This document shows, one piece after another, positions 1 through 9,128 of a stretch of DNA of 64,000 nucleotides. The first letter of the stretch is position 1; each line of letters starts with the position of its first letter. The stretch covers positions 1-64,000 of the forward strand of contig CAYZPB010000001.1 of the NCBI GenBank assembly GCA_964480445.1. Reading direction: 5' to 3'. The translations under genes and the position numbers were made by a program. Source of the DNA: CAYZPB01 sp964480445. GTDB taxonomy: Bacteria; Bacillota; Bacilli; Tepidibacillales; Tepidibacillaceae. Below the pieces are notes generated by a model. It ran no database searches. It had not been told where the DNA came from and saw only the letters and a program-made list of their open reading frames with translations.

Positions 1-1
1 G

Positions 2-637
2 TCATTAATTGAGCAGTATCTTGCAGTTGTTGCTGAGATTAATCAACGTTTTAACCTAAGTGGGAGCATAGATGCTAGAGAAATAATTAAGTTACCAAAT
101 ACGGTTAATCTCGGTTATAATCTAATAGAACCAGAAAATGTTGGTGAGCAGTTAATTGCAATTGTTGACCTTGCTTGTCAAGAGTTGCTACAGATGCGTT
201 TAGCCGAGGGCAAGAGTCTGGGTAATGATTTAAGTGAGAAAATTTCGGAAGCTACTAGGCTATTGGTGCAGATAGAGGAGCGTGCTCCGCAAGTCGTTGC
301 TGACTATCAAGAACGGCTTAGTAATCGAATTAAGGAATTGACTACTGGTCAACTTGAACTTGATGAAAATCGCTTAATGACTGAGGTTGCTCTATTTGCA
401 GATAAGGCAAGTATTGACGAAGAGATTAGACGCTTAGAAAGCCATTTTATACAGTTCACTCAGATTATTACTGAGAACGAACCGGTTGGTAGAAAGCTTG
501 ATTTTCTGATTCAAGAAATGAATCGTGAAGTTAATACAATTGGATCAAAGGCAAATGACCCAATTTTAAGCACGTTAGTTGTTGAACAAAAGAGTATTCT
601 AGAAAAAATGCGTGAACAGGTACAGAATATCGAATAG
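2..637 (+). CDS. yicC: YicC family protein (5' truncated by window edge)
   Basis: The reading frame is open from base 2, so the true start lies upstream; about 211 residues are visible. The first ATG inside the window is internal. The C-terminal part carries the conserved family block around residues GRKLDFLIQEMNREVNTIG followed by a helical tail. YicC/YloC proteins are linked to RNA turnover in bacteria (an endoribonuclease in E. coli). The gene stands before remA and gmk, the usual Bacillota order, which supports the call. Nothing looks damaged in the visible part. Confidence 0.9.
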   Translation, partial: SLIEQYLAVVAEINQRFNLSGSIDAREIIKLPNTVNLGYNLIEPENVGEQLIAIVDLACQELLQMRLAEGKSLGNDLSEKISEATRLLVQIEERAPQVVADYQERLSNRIKELTTGQLELDENRLMTEVALFADKASIDEEIRRLESHFIQFTQIITENEPVGRKLDFLIQEMNREVNTIGSKANDPILSTLVVEQKSILEKMREQVQNIE

Positions 638-672
638 TCGATTAACCTTTACGTAAAAGGAGGCTTCAAATT

Positions 673-930
673 ATGATTAGGCTAATAAATATAGGTTTCG
701 GAAACATTGTGGTGGCAAATCGAATTATCTCAATTGTTAGCCCTGAATCAGCACCAGTTAAAAGAATTATTACCGAGGCGCGTGATCGAAATACCTTAAT
801 TGATGCTACTTATGGACGCCGGACTAGAGCGGTTATTATTACAGATAGTGATCATATTATACTCTCTGCTGTTCAGCCAGAGACGATGGCTAATCGTTTA
901 ATTAATCAAGAAAATGGTAAAGATGATTAG
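673..930 (+). CDS. remA: Extracellular matrix regulatory protein RemA (DUF370)
   Basis: An 85-residue protein of the RemA/DUF370 family. It starts with the family's typical IRLINIGFGN segment and has the basic stretch TYGRRTRAVIITDS near residues 46-60. RemA is a small oligomeric DNA-binding protein that activates biofilm-matrix and osmoprotection genes in Bacillus subtilis; the targets here are unknown. A strong AAAGGAGG lies 9 bases before the ATG. It sits between yicC and gmk, as across much of Bacillota, so this may be a housekeeping copy with a wider role than biofilm control. Confidence 0.9.
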   Translation: MIRLINIGFGNIVVANRIISIVSPESAPVKRIITEARDRNTLIDATYGRRTRAVIITDSDHIILSAVQPETMANRLINQENGKDD

Positions 931-947
931 GAGTTGAGAGCACAAGC

Positions 948-1568
948 ATGTCAGTAAAAAGAGGCTTATTAATTGTGGTTTCTGGACCTTCAGGTGTTGG
1001 TAAGGGCGTAGTCTGCAACAGGTTTAGAGAAAAATATCCAAGTTTGATTTACTCGATTTCAGCAACTTCTAGAAAGGCTAGGCCTGATGAGACTGAAGGC
1101 TTAGAATACTTTTTCAAGAATCGAGCGGAGTTTGAACAAATGATTAGCCTCGGTTCATTATTGGAGTGGACTGAGTACTGTGGTAATTATTATGGAACGC
1201 CATTAGATTATGTTGAGGATAATTTAGCATTAGGCAATGACGTTTTGCTTGAGATTGAGGTCGAAGGAGCATTTCATGTTCGCTCAATCTATCCAGAAGG
1301 CGTTTTTATATTTTTAATACCACCGTCTTTTGATGAGTTACGTAATCGGTTGATTTATCGTGGTACCGAACACGAGGATATAATTAAAGGACGCATGCGC
1401 ATGGCCACTAAGGAACTAAAAATGGCTACCAACTATGATTATATTATAGTTAATGATGAACTAGAAAAGACTGTAAACGCTGTAATAACAATTATTGAGG
1501 CTGAGAGATATAAAAAAGATCGAGTTCTTAGTTATTTAGAAAGTTTATTAGAGGAGGAAATAGAATGA
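948..1568 (+). CDS. gmk: Guanylate kinase
   Basis: Guanylate kinase (206 aa, normal length) phosphorylates GMP to GDP in the cytoplasm. The P-loop GPSGVGKG is at residues 13-20. The GMP-binding segment with TSRKARPDETEGLEYFF follows near residues 40-57, and the lid region with IYRGTEHEDIIKGRM near 137-151. The gene overlaps rpoZ by 4 bases (ATGA), so the two are translationally coupled. The remA-gmk-rpoZ-coaBC order is the standard Bacillota arrangement. Confidence 0.97.
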   Translation: MSVKRGLLIVVSGPSGVGKGVVCNRFREKYPSLIYSISATSRKARPDETEGLEYFFKNRAEFEQMISLGSLLEWTEYCGNYYGTPLDYVEDNLALGNDVLLEIEVEGAFHVRSIYPEGVFIFLIPPSFDELRNRLIYRGTEHEDIIKGRMRMATKELKMATNYDYIIVNDELEKTVNAVITIIEAERYKKDRVLSYLESLLEEEIE

Positions 1569-1759
1569 TTTATCCATCAATTGATAAATTGCTAGAAAGA
1601 GTTAATAGTAAATATACACTAGTAATTGCGTCTGCTAAACGAGCTAGAATTATGAAAAATGAAGGGTACATCCCGTCTGAAAATTTGAAATCAAAAAAAT
1701 ATGTTGGGATGGCGCTTGAAGAAATCGAGCAAGGTGAATTAATAGTAGAAGGTGAGTAA
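1565..1759 (+). CDS. rpoZ: DNA-directed RNA polymerase omega subunit
   Basis: A 64-residue omega subunit, short but normal for Bacillota. The conserved core is visible: an N-terminal YPSIDKLLERVNSKYTLV, then ASAKRARIM, then a C-terminal acidic helix KKYVGMALEEIEQGEL. Omega stabilises the beta' subunit in RNA polymerase. The start ATG lies inside the gmk stop (ATGA), with GAGGAGGAAA just upstream as ribosome binding site. The coaBC start follows directly after its stop. Confidence 0.93.
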   Translation: MIYPSIDKLLERVNSKYTLVIASAKRARIMKNEGYIPSENLKSKKYVGMALEEIEQGELIVEGE

Positions 1760-1760
1760 G

Positions 1761-2966
1761 ATGAATGGTAAAAAGATAGTTATTGGTATTAGCGGCGGAA
1801 TTGCTGCCTATAAAATAGCAGCAGTTGTTAGTGCTCTGCATAAACGGGGTGCTGATGTGCAGGTCATAATGACCGCTGCCGCTACGAAGATTATAACGCC
1901 ATTAACAATGCAGGTCATGTCGAAAAAGCATGTATATACTGATATCTTTGATGAGCACGATCCAGCCAGTGTTGCTCATATTAAAATAGCACAAGCTGCT
2001 GATTTAGTTCTTATTGCACCTGCAACGGCTAACATAATTGCTAAAATGAGCTACGGGATTGCTGATGATATGTTATCGACGACCTTACTTGCTGTTACGG
2101 CGCCAATTATGATTGCGCCGTCAATGAATGAAGACATGTATAACCATCCGGCTGTTCAGAAAAATTTACAGATACTTGCAGATCGTGGGGTTAAGATTAT
2201 TGAGCCTGCAGTAGGCTACCTTGCTGAGGGCTATGCTGGTAAGGGACGTCTACCTGAAGCAGAGGAGCTTGTTACTGCAATCGACTCTTTTTTTACTCAA
2301 AATGAGGATTATTTAGGGCAGAAAGTTTTAATAACTGCCGGCGCGACATGTGAGGCAATTGATTCGATACGGTATATTACCAACCGCTCTACAGGGAAAA
2401 TGGGTTATGCACTTGCTGAGAATGCTAGAGCTCGTGGTGCAGAGGTTCTACTTATTTCAGGCAAAACTAATCTTACGCCACCTACTGGTGTGAAATTAAT
2501 CAGTGTAGAATCAGCAGCGCAGATGTATGAGGCTGTTATTAATAACCTTGAGTGGGCTGACCTAATTATCAAGACGGCTGCTGTTGCCGATTACCGACCG
2601 AAAATAGTTGTGTCAGAAAAAATCAAAAAAAACGATGCTGAAATACAACTTACACTTGAGCGAACACAGGATATTGCAGCTGAAATAGGTAGAAATAAAC
2701 GCGCCAATCAGATTTTAGTCGGCTTTGCTGCTGAGACTAGCAATCTTATTGAAAACGCTAAGGAGAAGCTAAAGAGAAAGAATATGGATCTAATTGTTGC
2801 AAATAATATATTAGAAGCTGGGGCCGGCTTCGGTTCTGATACGAATATTGTAACGCTTATCACAAAAAATAATGAGGAAATTCCCATACCACAGCTGAGT
2901 AAAAAAGAGCTTGCTAGTATAATTTTAAGCGAGATAAAGACACGATTGTTAGGTGAAGTTAAATAG
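1761..2966 (+). CDS. coaBC: Bifunctional phosphopantothenoylcysteine decarboxylase/phosphopantothenate-cysteine ligase
   Basis: CoaBC (401 aa) makes 4'-phosphopantetheine from 4'-phosphopantothenate and cysteine in coenzyme A synthesis. The N-terminal flavoprotein CoaC half (about 1-185) shows GISGGIAAYK, the histidine in ASVAHIK, the PATANI segment and PSMNEDMY. The C-terminal CoaB half (about 186-401) shows TAGAT and YITNRSTGKMG. ATG 1761 is chosen because GGTGAG lies 5 bases upstream; an in-frame GTG at 1752 would overlap rpoZ and is less likely. The stop shares one base with the priA GTG start. Confidence 0.95.
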   Translation: MNGKKIVIGISGGIAAYKIAAVVSALHKRGADVQVIMTAAATKIITPLTMQVMSKKHVYTDIFDEHDPASVAHIKIAQAADLVLIAPATANIIAKMSYGIADDMLSTTLLAVTAPIMIAPSMNEDMYNHPAVQKNLQILADRGVKIIEPAVGYLAEGYAGKGRLPEAEELVTAIDSFFTQNEDYLGQKVLITAGATCEAIDSIRYITNRSTGKMGYALAENARARGAEVLLISGKTNLTPPTGVKLISVESAAQMYEAVINNLEWADLIIKTAAVADYRPKIVVSEKIKKNDAEIQLTLERTQDIAAEIGRNKRANQILVGFAAETSNLIENAKEKLKRKNMDLIVANNILEAGAGFGSDTNIVTLITKNNEEIPIPQLSKKELASIILSEIKTRLLGEVK

Positions 2967-5188
2967 TGTATGCACAAGTAGTTGTGAATATACCAGATAT
3001 CAGACATGAGGGCTTTGACTATTTAATACCAGAATGCTTATTATCGCAGGTAAGCATTGGCTCACGCGTTACGGTCCCATTAGCTAATCGCGAGGTGCTT
3101 GGTTATGTCATAAAAATAAAGAAAACGACAGAAATTTCGCCTGTAAGACCTATTACTTCATGTGTAGATCAAGAACCAACACTTAACGAAGAGATGGTAA
3201 GCCTAGCACTCTGGATGCAACGTTATTATTCTTCTCATTTGTATACAGTCCTGCAGCTGCTTGCACCCGCTACTCTTAAATCAAAGCAAAAGGCAGAACA
3301 TCAGCAAATTAAAGTTGTCGAATTACTTGTTAGTCATAGTGAATTGTTGGAAGCGCGGTCAGAACTACCGACGAATGCAGTACGCCAACAAGAAATTATA
3401 GACTATTTTTTGCAGAAAAAGCTCGTCGAAGTCGAGCGAGCGAGTTTATTACGGGAGTTAAATATTGCTTCAACTAGCGTAAAAGCCTTAGTTAACAAAG
3501 GGCTTTTTCAAATTGTTGAACGTGACAAGGAGTTTATTCTCACCGAAAACTTATATGATAAAAGAGTTACACTAACTAATCAACAGGAAATTGTGCTGGA
3601 ACAACTGTATAATTTAACTAAAATGGATGCACCACAAACTGCTTTACTACATGGAGTTACAGGCAGTGGTAAGACAGAAATTTACATAGAATTAATTGAA
3701 AAATCGCTAACAAAAGGGAATTCAGCAATTCTGTTAGTACCAGAAATTGCACTTGCTACTCAAATGATTACTCGCTTCCGTGGCCGTTTTCGCGAGTCAG
3801 TTGCTGTTTTACATTCACGACTTACACCAACCGAACGCCTCCGTGAGTGGCTACGCATACGAAGTGGTGAAGCACGGATTGTGATTGGTGCCCGTTCAGC
3901 AGTTTTTGCACCAACACCTAAGCTTGGGTTGATAATTATTGATGAGGAACACGAGACCTCATATAAACAAGAGGAGCACCCGCGCTACCATACACGCGAT
4001 ATTGCTAAATGGCGCAGCAAGGAGAATAATACCTTGCTTCTTCTAGGAAGCGCCACCCCTTCCTTGGAATCGTACCATTCGGCACTGACAGGTGAATATC
4101 GACTGCTAGAACTTGACCAACGGATTGGTGATAGTAAATTGCCTGATGTCAAGGTCGTTGATATGAGTAATGAGCTGAGTTTAGGCAATCGTTCAATCTT
4201 TAGTCGTAGTCTGAGTCAGGGGCTGGAAGAGTGTCTGGAGAAAGGCGAGCAAGCGATTCTTTTTCTTAATCGGAGAGGTTACTCTACCTTTGTCAACTGC
4301 CGTTCGTGTGGTTATGTTGTTAAGTGCCCACGATGCGATATTTCGCTTACCTATCACCGTTCAAACAATGTTCTTCGTTGTCACTACTGTGGTTACACTG
4401 TCCAAAATCCAACCGCCTGTCCGGAATGCAAAAGCAGCTATATCCGCTTTTTTGGCACCGGTACACAAAAAGTTGAGGATGAGCTGCGCCAACTGTTTCC
4501 AAGAGCAAGAATTGCGCGGATGGATTATGATAGTACTACAAACAAGGGGGCGCATGAGAAGATCTTGTCAATGTTTCGTTCGGGTAAAACGGATATTTTG
4601 TTAGGAACGCAAATGGTGGCAAAGGGCTTGGATTTTGCAAAGGTAAGCTTAGTTGGAGTGATTGCTGCTGACACAATTTTAGGGCTACCTGATTTTCGCG
4701 CGGCAGAACGAACTTTTCAATTATTAACACAGGTAAGCGGCCGTGCTGGAAGACATCATATTTCTGGACGGGTAGTTGTGCAGACCTATTCACCAGAGCA
4801 TTATAGTATCCGTTATGCTCAGAAACATGATTATGTTGGTTTTTATCACATGGAGTCCGCATTACGAAAACAGATGAATTATCCGCCCTTTAGTAAGCTG
4901 GTACTTATTAGTTTTAGTCATCCAGATTTAAGACAGGTAATTATGGCTAGCAACTTTTTTGTTGGGCGGCTGCGTATGCTTGTCTCTGACTTAACAACTG
5001 TACCTGATCCAGTTAGTTCGCCAATTGCGCGGATAAAAGATAGAAATCGAATGCAAACTATGATTAAATATCAAGAGAGGGAAGCTACAATAGAAATTAT
5101 TAATGAACTTTTAATTGAAGTATTAGAAGAGCTAAATGATCGTGATTTAAAGATTGCGATCGATATAGATCCCTATATGTTAATGTAA
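2966..5188 (+). CDS. priA: Primosomal protein N' (replication restart helicase PriA)
   Basis: PriA (740 aa) is the superfamily 2 DNA helicase that reloads the replisome at stalled forks. The N-terminal DNA-binding domain is followed by Walker A GVTGSGKTE (near 225-233), the DEEH box, and the insertion TSYKQEEHPRYHTRD. The zinc module contains cysteine pairs CRSCGY, CPRC, CHYCGY and CPEC, and the helicase core ends with QVSGRAGR. Translation starts at GTG 2966, which overlaps the coaBC stop; AGGTGAAG precedes it. The nearby ATG at 2970 is out of frame. Confidence 0.97.
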   Translation: MYAQVVVNIPDIRHEGFDYLIPECLLSQVSIGSRVTVPLANREVLGYVIKIKKTTEISPVRPITSCVDQEPTLNEEMVSLALWMQRYYSSHLYTVLQLLAPATLKSKQKAEHQQIKVVELLVSHSELLEARSELPTNAVRQQEIIDYFLQKKLVEVERASLLRELNIASTSVKALVNKGLFQIVERDKEFILTENLYDKRVTLTNQQEIVLEQLYNLTKMDAPQTALLHGVTGSGKTEIYIELIEKSLTKGNSAILLVPEIALATQMITRFRGRFRESVAVLHSRLTPTERLREWLRIRSGEARIVIGARSAVFAPTPKLGLIIIDEEHETSYKQEEHPRYHTRDIAKWRSKENNTLLLLGSATPSLESYHSALTGEYRLLELDQRIGDSKLPDVKVVDMSNELSLGNRSIFSRSLSQGLEECLEKGEQAILFLNRRGYSTFVNCRSCGYVVKCPRCDISLTYHRSNNVLRCHYCGYTVQNPTACPECKSSYIRFFGTGTQKVEDELRQLFPRARIARMDYDSTTNKGAHEKILSMFRSGKTDILLGTQMVAKGLDFAKVSLVGVIAADTILGLPDFRAAERTFQLLTQVSGRAGRHHISGRVVVQTYSPEHYSIRYAQKHDYVGFYHMESALRKQMNYPPFSKLVLISFSHPDLRQVIMASNFFVGRLRMLVSDLTTVPDPVSSPIARIKDRNRMQTMIKYQEREATIEIINELLIEVLEELNDRDLKIAIDIDPYMLM

Positions 5189-5197
5189 GGAGGTTAA

Positions 5198-5728
5198 ATG
5201 ATGGCAATCAAAGTAATTATAACTGATGGTGATCCGATGCTACGACAGAAATCAAAGGAAGTAGTAGAGATAACTGATCGTACAATCAAGCTGTTAGATA
5301 ATATGGAGGAAACAATGCGCGATTCTGAAGGAGTCGGGCTTGCTGCTATTCAAATTTCACATCCATTACGTATTGCAGTTATTGATGTGGGAGAAGGACT
5401 AATCGAATTGATTAATCCGGAGCTTGTCGAGTGTCTCGGTGAACAGACTAATCTGGAAGGTTGCCTTAGCGTACCTGGACTTTATGGTAAGGTGACACGT
5501 TCTGACAAAATTATTGTAAAAGCCTTAAATCGCTTAGGTGAAGAAATTAAAATCGAAGCTGAGGACTTTTTAGCACGAGCAATCCAACATGAGATAGATC
5601 ACATGGATGGTAAATTATTTATCGATTTAGCAGAAGAGACCTATGATGCAGCTAGTATTGAACAAGAAGTTGAGAAGGAACGTGTGCTAGAAGCGGCAAA
5701 CGAAGAGCATGCTGCAAGTGAAAAATAG
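5198..5728 (+). CDS. def: Peptide deformylase
   Basis: Peptide deformylase (176 aa) removes the formyl group from nascent N-terminal methionine. All three family motifs are present: GVGLAAIQ at residues 45-52 (isoleucine where proline is usual), EGCLSVP at 87-93 with the metal-binding cysteine, and HEIDH at 131-135 with two metal histidines and the catalytic glutamate. AAGGAGG lies just before a pair of adjacent ATGs at 5198 and 5201; either may be used. It is followed 29 bp later by fmt, its functional partner, which adds the formyl group. Confidence 0.97.
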   Translation: MMAIKVIITDGDPMLRQKSKEVVEITDRTIKLLDNMEETMRDSEGVGLAAIQISHPLRIAVIDVGEGLIELINPELVECLGEQTNLEGCLSVPGLYGKVTRSDKIIVKALNRLGEEIKIEAEDFLARAIQHEIDHMDGKLFIDLAEETYDAASIEQEVEKERVLEAANEEHAASEK

Positions 5729-5757
5729 CAACCGCTAATACTTTTGGAGGGAAGCTA

Positions 5758-6696
5758 ATGAGAATTGTTTTTATGGGAACACCGCATTTTGCGGTTAGAA
5801 GTTTAGAGGCTTTGTGTTCATCAGAGCATGAGCTAGTAGGCGTAGTTACGCAGCCTGACAGACCGGTTGGGCGTAGAAGAATTGTCCAGCCGGGACCAGT
5901 AAAACAGTACGCCATTGATCATGGCATTGAAGTCTATCAACCGAACAATATTAAGGAACAGAATGCAGTAGATTATATTCTTGCCTGGAAACCCGACCTG
6001 ATTGTTACAGCGGCCTATGGTCAGATTTTACCTAAACAATTATTGGAAACGCCCCGGCATCAAGCAATTAATGTTCACGCTTCTTTGCTACCGAAGTACC
6101 GTGGTGCTGCGCCGATTAATCATGCAATCATAAATGGCGAGAACATTAGCGGTGTAACAATTATGTATATGACAGAAAGGATGGACGCTGGCGATATAAT
6201 CTTACAAAGGGAAATAGAAATTAGCGATAAGATTACTGCTGGTGAGCTTACATTAATGCTAAGCGAACTAGGTGCAGAGCTCTTACTAGAAGCAGTTAAG
6301 CAGATTAATAACGGAATTGTTGTACGTAAAAGACAAGACGAGTCACTTGTAACCTATGCGCCGATGTTAAAGCGAGCTGATGAATTAGTTGATTGGTCGC
6401 AAAGCAGTAAGGAGATTACGAACCTAATCCGAGGTCTAAATCCCACACCGGTTGCCTATACATATTTTAATGGCACTCCCTTTAAATTATGGCGAGCAGA
6501 ACCGCTTCCAATAGAACATAGGGAGGAGCCAGGAACAATTTTGTTGGCAGACAAAAAACAACTAGTCGTAGCGACTGGAGATACAGCTGTTAACTTGCTT
6601 AAGGTGCAGCCGGCAGGCAGAAAAGCTATGTCGGCAACTGCTTTTTTGCAAGGAGGACAGCTGACTAAAGGAGATAAATTTGGTGAAAGTAAATAG
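5758..6696 (+). CDS. fmt: Methionyl-tRNA formyltransferase
   Basis: Fmt (312 aa) formylates initiator Met-tRNA using 10-formyltetrahydrofolate. The N-terminal domain begins RIVFMGTPHFAVRSLEAL. The catalytic region contains NVHASLLPKYRGAAPI (about 112-127) with the conserved Asn and His, followed by GVTIMYMTERMDAGDI. A C-terminal OB-like tRNA-binding domain follows from about residue 205. GGAGGGAAGCTA is the ribosome binding site. The 3' end overlaps the rsmB start by about 17 bases. Confidence 0.97.
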   Translation: MRIVFMGTPHFAVRSLEALCSSEHELVGVVTQPDRPVGRRRIVQPGPVKQYAIDHGIEVYQPNNIKEQNAVDYILAWKPDLIVTAAYGQILPKQLLETPRHQAINVHASLLPKYRGAAPINHAIINGENISGVTIMYMTERMDAGDIILQREIEISDKITAGELTLMLSELGAELLLEAVKQINNGIVVRKRQDESLVTYAPMLKRADELVDWSQSSKEITNLIRGLNPTPVAYTYFNGTPFKLWRAEPLPIEHREEPGTILLADKKQLVVATGDTAVNLLKVQPAGRKAMSATAFLQGGQLTKGDKFGESK

Positions 6697-8053
6697 TAGG
6701 GTAGAAAACGGAAGAGAACTGGCTTTAATTGTGTTGAATAAAATCGACCAGGAGCGAGCCTATAGCAATATTCAGTTAAACCATGCGATAACACAGAGTA
6801 ACCTATCTCCGCAAGAAGTTAGCTTGGCGACTGAAATAGTTTATGGAACCTTGCAACGTAGAGGAACTTTAGATTGGGTAATTAATAAACTTGTGGGAGA
6901 TGATAAAAAGCTGGAGGACTGGGTAAGAAATCTTATCCGTTTAAGTCTCTATCAGCTTTTGTTTTTAGAACGAATTCCCGAGCATGCTTTAGTTAATGAA
7001 GCGGTTAAGATTGCGAAAAAGCATGGTCATAAAGGGATTTCCGGTTTGGTTAATGGTGTGCTGCGTAATGCAATTCGAAATCGTGCTAGTCTGTTAGATT
7101 TTTCAATACTTTGTGCTAACGAAAGATTGGCGATTGAAAGTTCACATCCTAAATGGTTTGTTGAAAAAATGGAATCGCAATTTGGAACGGAACAAGCGAC
7201 AGAACTCTGTTTTGCAAACCTTGATCGACCTTTTACCGTCGTTAGAACTAATTTTCTAAAAGTAACACGCGATGACTTGCTCAGCAAGCTAAGGACAGAA
7301 CTTGGACCTGCTGCGGTGGTTGTTGAATCGCCACTTAGTAAAGCGGGAATCAGGATAATGGGGTCAGGGAATCTAACTACAACAGACTTATATAAAGATG
7401 GTTATTATTCGATACAAGATGATAGCTCAATGCTAGTTGCTGAGATTGTTGCACCAGACCCAGGTATGACAGTACTTGATGCAACTGCTGCTCCTGGCGG
7501 TAAAACGCTTTATCTTGCTGAAATAATGCGAAATCAAGGTAGGATAGTTGCTGCTGACCTGCATGAACATCGTGTTAAGCTGATAAGAGAGCAGGCCGAG
7601 CGCCTTGATATTACAATAGTTGACACCTGTGTTTGTGACGCTAATACTCTGAAGGATAATTTTAAGCCGATTTTTGACCGAATATTACTTGATGCTCCCT
7701 GCTCGGGACTTGGCGTGCTACGTCGCAAACCTGAGCTGAAATGGCGCGTGACGGAAGCAGAAATTCTTGAATTAGCTGATCTGCAGCTTGAATTATTAAA
7801 TAATTTAGCTCCTTTACTTAAAAAGGGTGGGAGCTTAATCTATAGTACTTGTACTTTAACAGTAGAAGAAAACCAAGCTGTTATTAAAGCTTTTCTAGCT
7901 AATAATGTTAATTATCAGCTAGATAGTCGACTTGGGGAATCGATTAGTGATCAGATAATCGAAAAGTCAGAGCTTACGCCGGGAATGCTCCAGTTATTAC
8001 CACAACATTTTGACTCGGATGGATTTTTTATTTCGAAAATGGTAAAATCTTAG
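6680..8053 (+). CDS. rsmB: 16S rRNA (cytosine(967)-C(5))-methyltransferase RsmB
   Basis: RsmB/Sun family m5C methyltransferase (457 aa). The N-terminal NusB-like RNA-binding domain spans about 1-140 (ALIVLNKIDQERAYSNIQLN, then LRLSLYQLLFLERIP-like sequence). The SAM-dependent catalytic domain follows, with DATAAPGGKT near 275, LDAPCSGLGVLRRKPE (cysteine of motif IV) near 346, and STCTLTVEENQAV (catalytic cysteine of motif VI) near 398. The start is uncertain by one codon: TTG 6680 or GTG 6683, both suitably spaced from AAAGGAGA. It overlaps the end of fmt. Confidence 0.95.
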   Translation: MVKVNSRVENGRELALIVLNKIDQERAYSNIQLNHAITQSNLSPQEVSLATEIVYGTLQRRGTLDWVINKLVGDDKKLEDWVRNLIRLSLYQLLFLERIPEHALVNEAVKIAKKHGHKGISGLVNGVLRNAIRNRASLLDFSILCANERLAIESSHPKWFVEKMESQFGTEQATELCFANLDRPFTVVRTNFLKVTRDDLLSKLRTELGPAAVVVESPLSKAGIRIMGSGNLTTTDLYKDGYYSIQDDSSMLVAEIVAPDPGMTVLDATAAPGGKTLYLAEIMRNQGRIVAADLHEHRVKLIREQAERLDITIVDTCVCDANTLKDNFKPIFDRILLDAPCSGLGVLRRKPELKWRVTEAEILELADLQLELLNNLAPLLKKGGSLIYSTCTLTVEENQAVIKAFLANNVNYQLDSRLGESISDQIIEKSELTPGMLQLLPQHFDSDGFFISKMVKS

Positions 8054-8077
8054 AAAATGAGAAAGACTGGTGATTGA

Positions 8078-9124
8078 ATGACAAAGATTAATGTCTATGA
8101 CCTCACGTACGATGCTTGGCAGAGCTGGGCTAAAGAGAATAATGAGCCAGCCTTTCGTGCAGAGCAAATTTATAAATGGCTTTATCAAAAAAAGGTTACT
8201 AGTTTCCGTGATATGAGCAATCTTTCTAATGAATTACGTCAAGAGCTGGACGATGATTTTGTTTTTCCGAAAATATCAATTATGGAACAGCTTGACTCAC
8301 CAAACACAACAAAGTTTCTGTTTAAATTAGAAGATAATAGTAGTATAGAGACTGTGCTGATGCGGCATTCGTATGGAAACAGCATCTGCATTTCTACCCA
8401 AGTCGGTTGCAAAATGGGATGTAGCTTCTGTGCCTCAACGATTAGCGGCTGGCAGCGTAATTTAACTGCTGGTGAGATGATACAGCAGTTTTTGCAAGTG
8501 GAACGATTTTTAAAGCGGCAAGATGAGCGTATTACTAGCATTGTAATTATGGGTATTGGTGAGCCTTTTGACAATTTTATTGAGACGATTAATTTTATTG
8601 AAATTGTAAATTCAGACCAGGGGATAAATATTGGGCAACGACATATAACGGTCTCAACTTGTGGAATAGTGCCAGAGATTTATCGTTTTGCTGATCTAAA
8701 AACACAGGTTGTACTGGCAATTTCACTCCATGCGGCTAATAATAAGTTACGCTCAGAAATAATGCCAATTAACAAAAAATATCCGATTGAAGAATTAATG
8801 GCTGCCGTTTCTTATTATGTGAGAATTACAGGTAGAAGAGTTACCTTTGAATATGCGCTAATCAAGGATGTTAATGATTCAACAGAACAAGCGAATGAGT
8901 TAGCTTTTTTGCTTAGAGATACGAAAGCACATGTAAATCTGATACCTGTTAATCCGGTAGAGGGTAAAGAGTTTACCAAAGGTAATACAAATCAATTATC
9001 TGTTTTTAAAGAGATTTTAGAAAAACAAAATATAACAACAACAATTAGAAGAGAGTTGGGCAGAGACATTGCTGCAGCTTGCGGTCAACTGCGTGTACGC
9101 AATCTAGCTGAAAAAATGGGGTGA
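8078..9124 (+). CDS. rlmN: Dual-specificity 23S rRNA/tRNA (adenine-C2)-methyltransferase RlmN
   Basis: RlmN (348 aa) is a radical-SAM enzyme that methylates C2 of A2503 in 23S rRNA and A37 in some tRNAs. The iron-sulfur cysteines are C111, C115 and C118 in GCKMGCSFC. The SAM-binding GIGEPFDN stands near residue 148. The conserved C-terminal methyl-carrying cysteine is C335 in AAACGQL. The ribosome binding site is weak (GGTGATTGA). The prpC gene starts 4 bases after the stop, so the two are likely co-transcribed. Confidence 0.97.
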   Translation: MTKINVYDLTYDAWQSWAKENNEPAFRAEQIYKWLYQKKVTSFRDMSNLSNELRQELDDDFVFPKISIMEQLDSPNTTKFLFKLEDNSSIETVLMRHSYGNSICISTQVGCKMGCSFCASTISGWQRNLTAGEMIQQFLQVERFLKRQDERITSIVIMGIGEPFDNFIETINFIEIVNSDQGINIGQRHITVSTCGIVPEIYRFADLKTQVVLAISLHAANNKLRSEIMPINKKYPIEELMAAVSYYVRITGRRVTFEYALIKDVNDSTEQANELAFLLRDTKAHVNLIPVNPVEGKEFTKGNTNQLSVFKEILEKQNITTTIRRELGRDIAAACGQLRVRNLAEKMG

Positions 9125-9128
9125 TTTT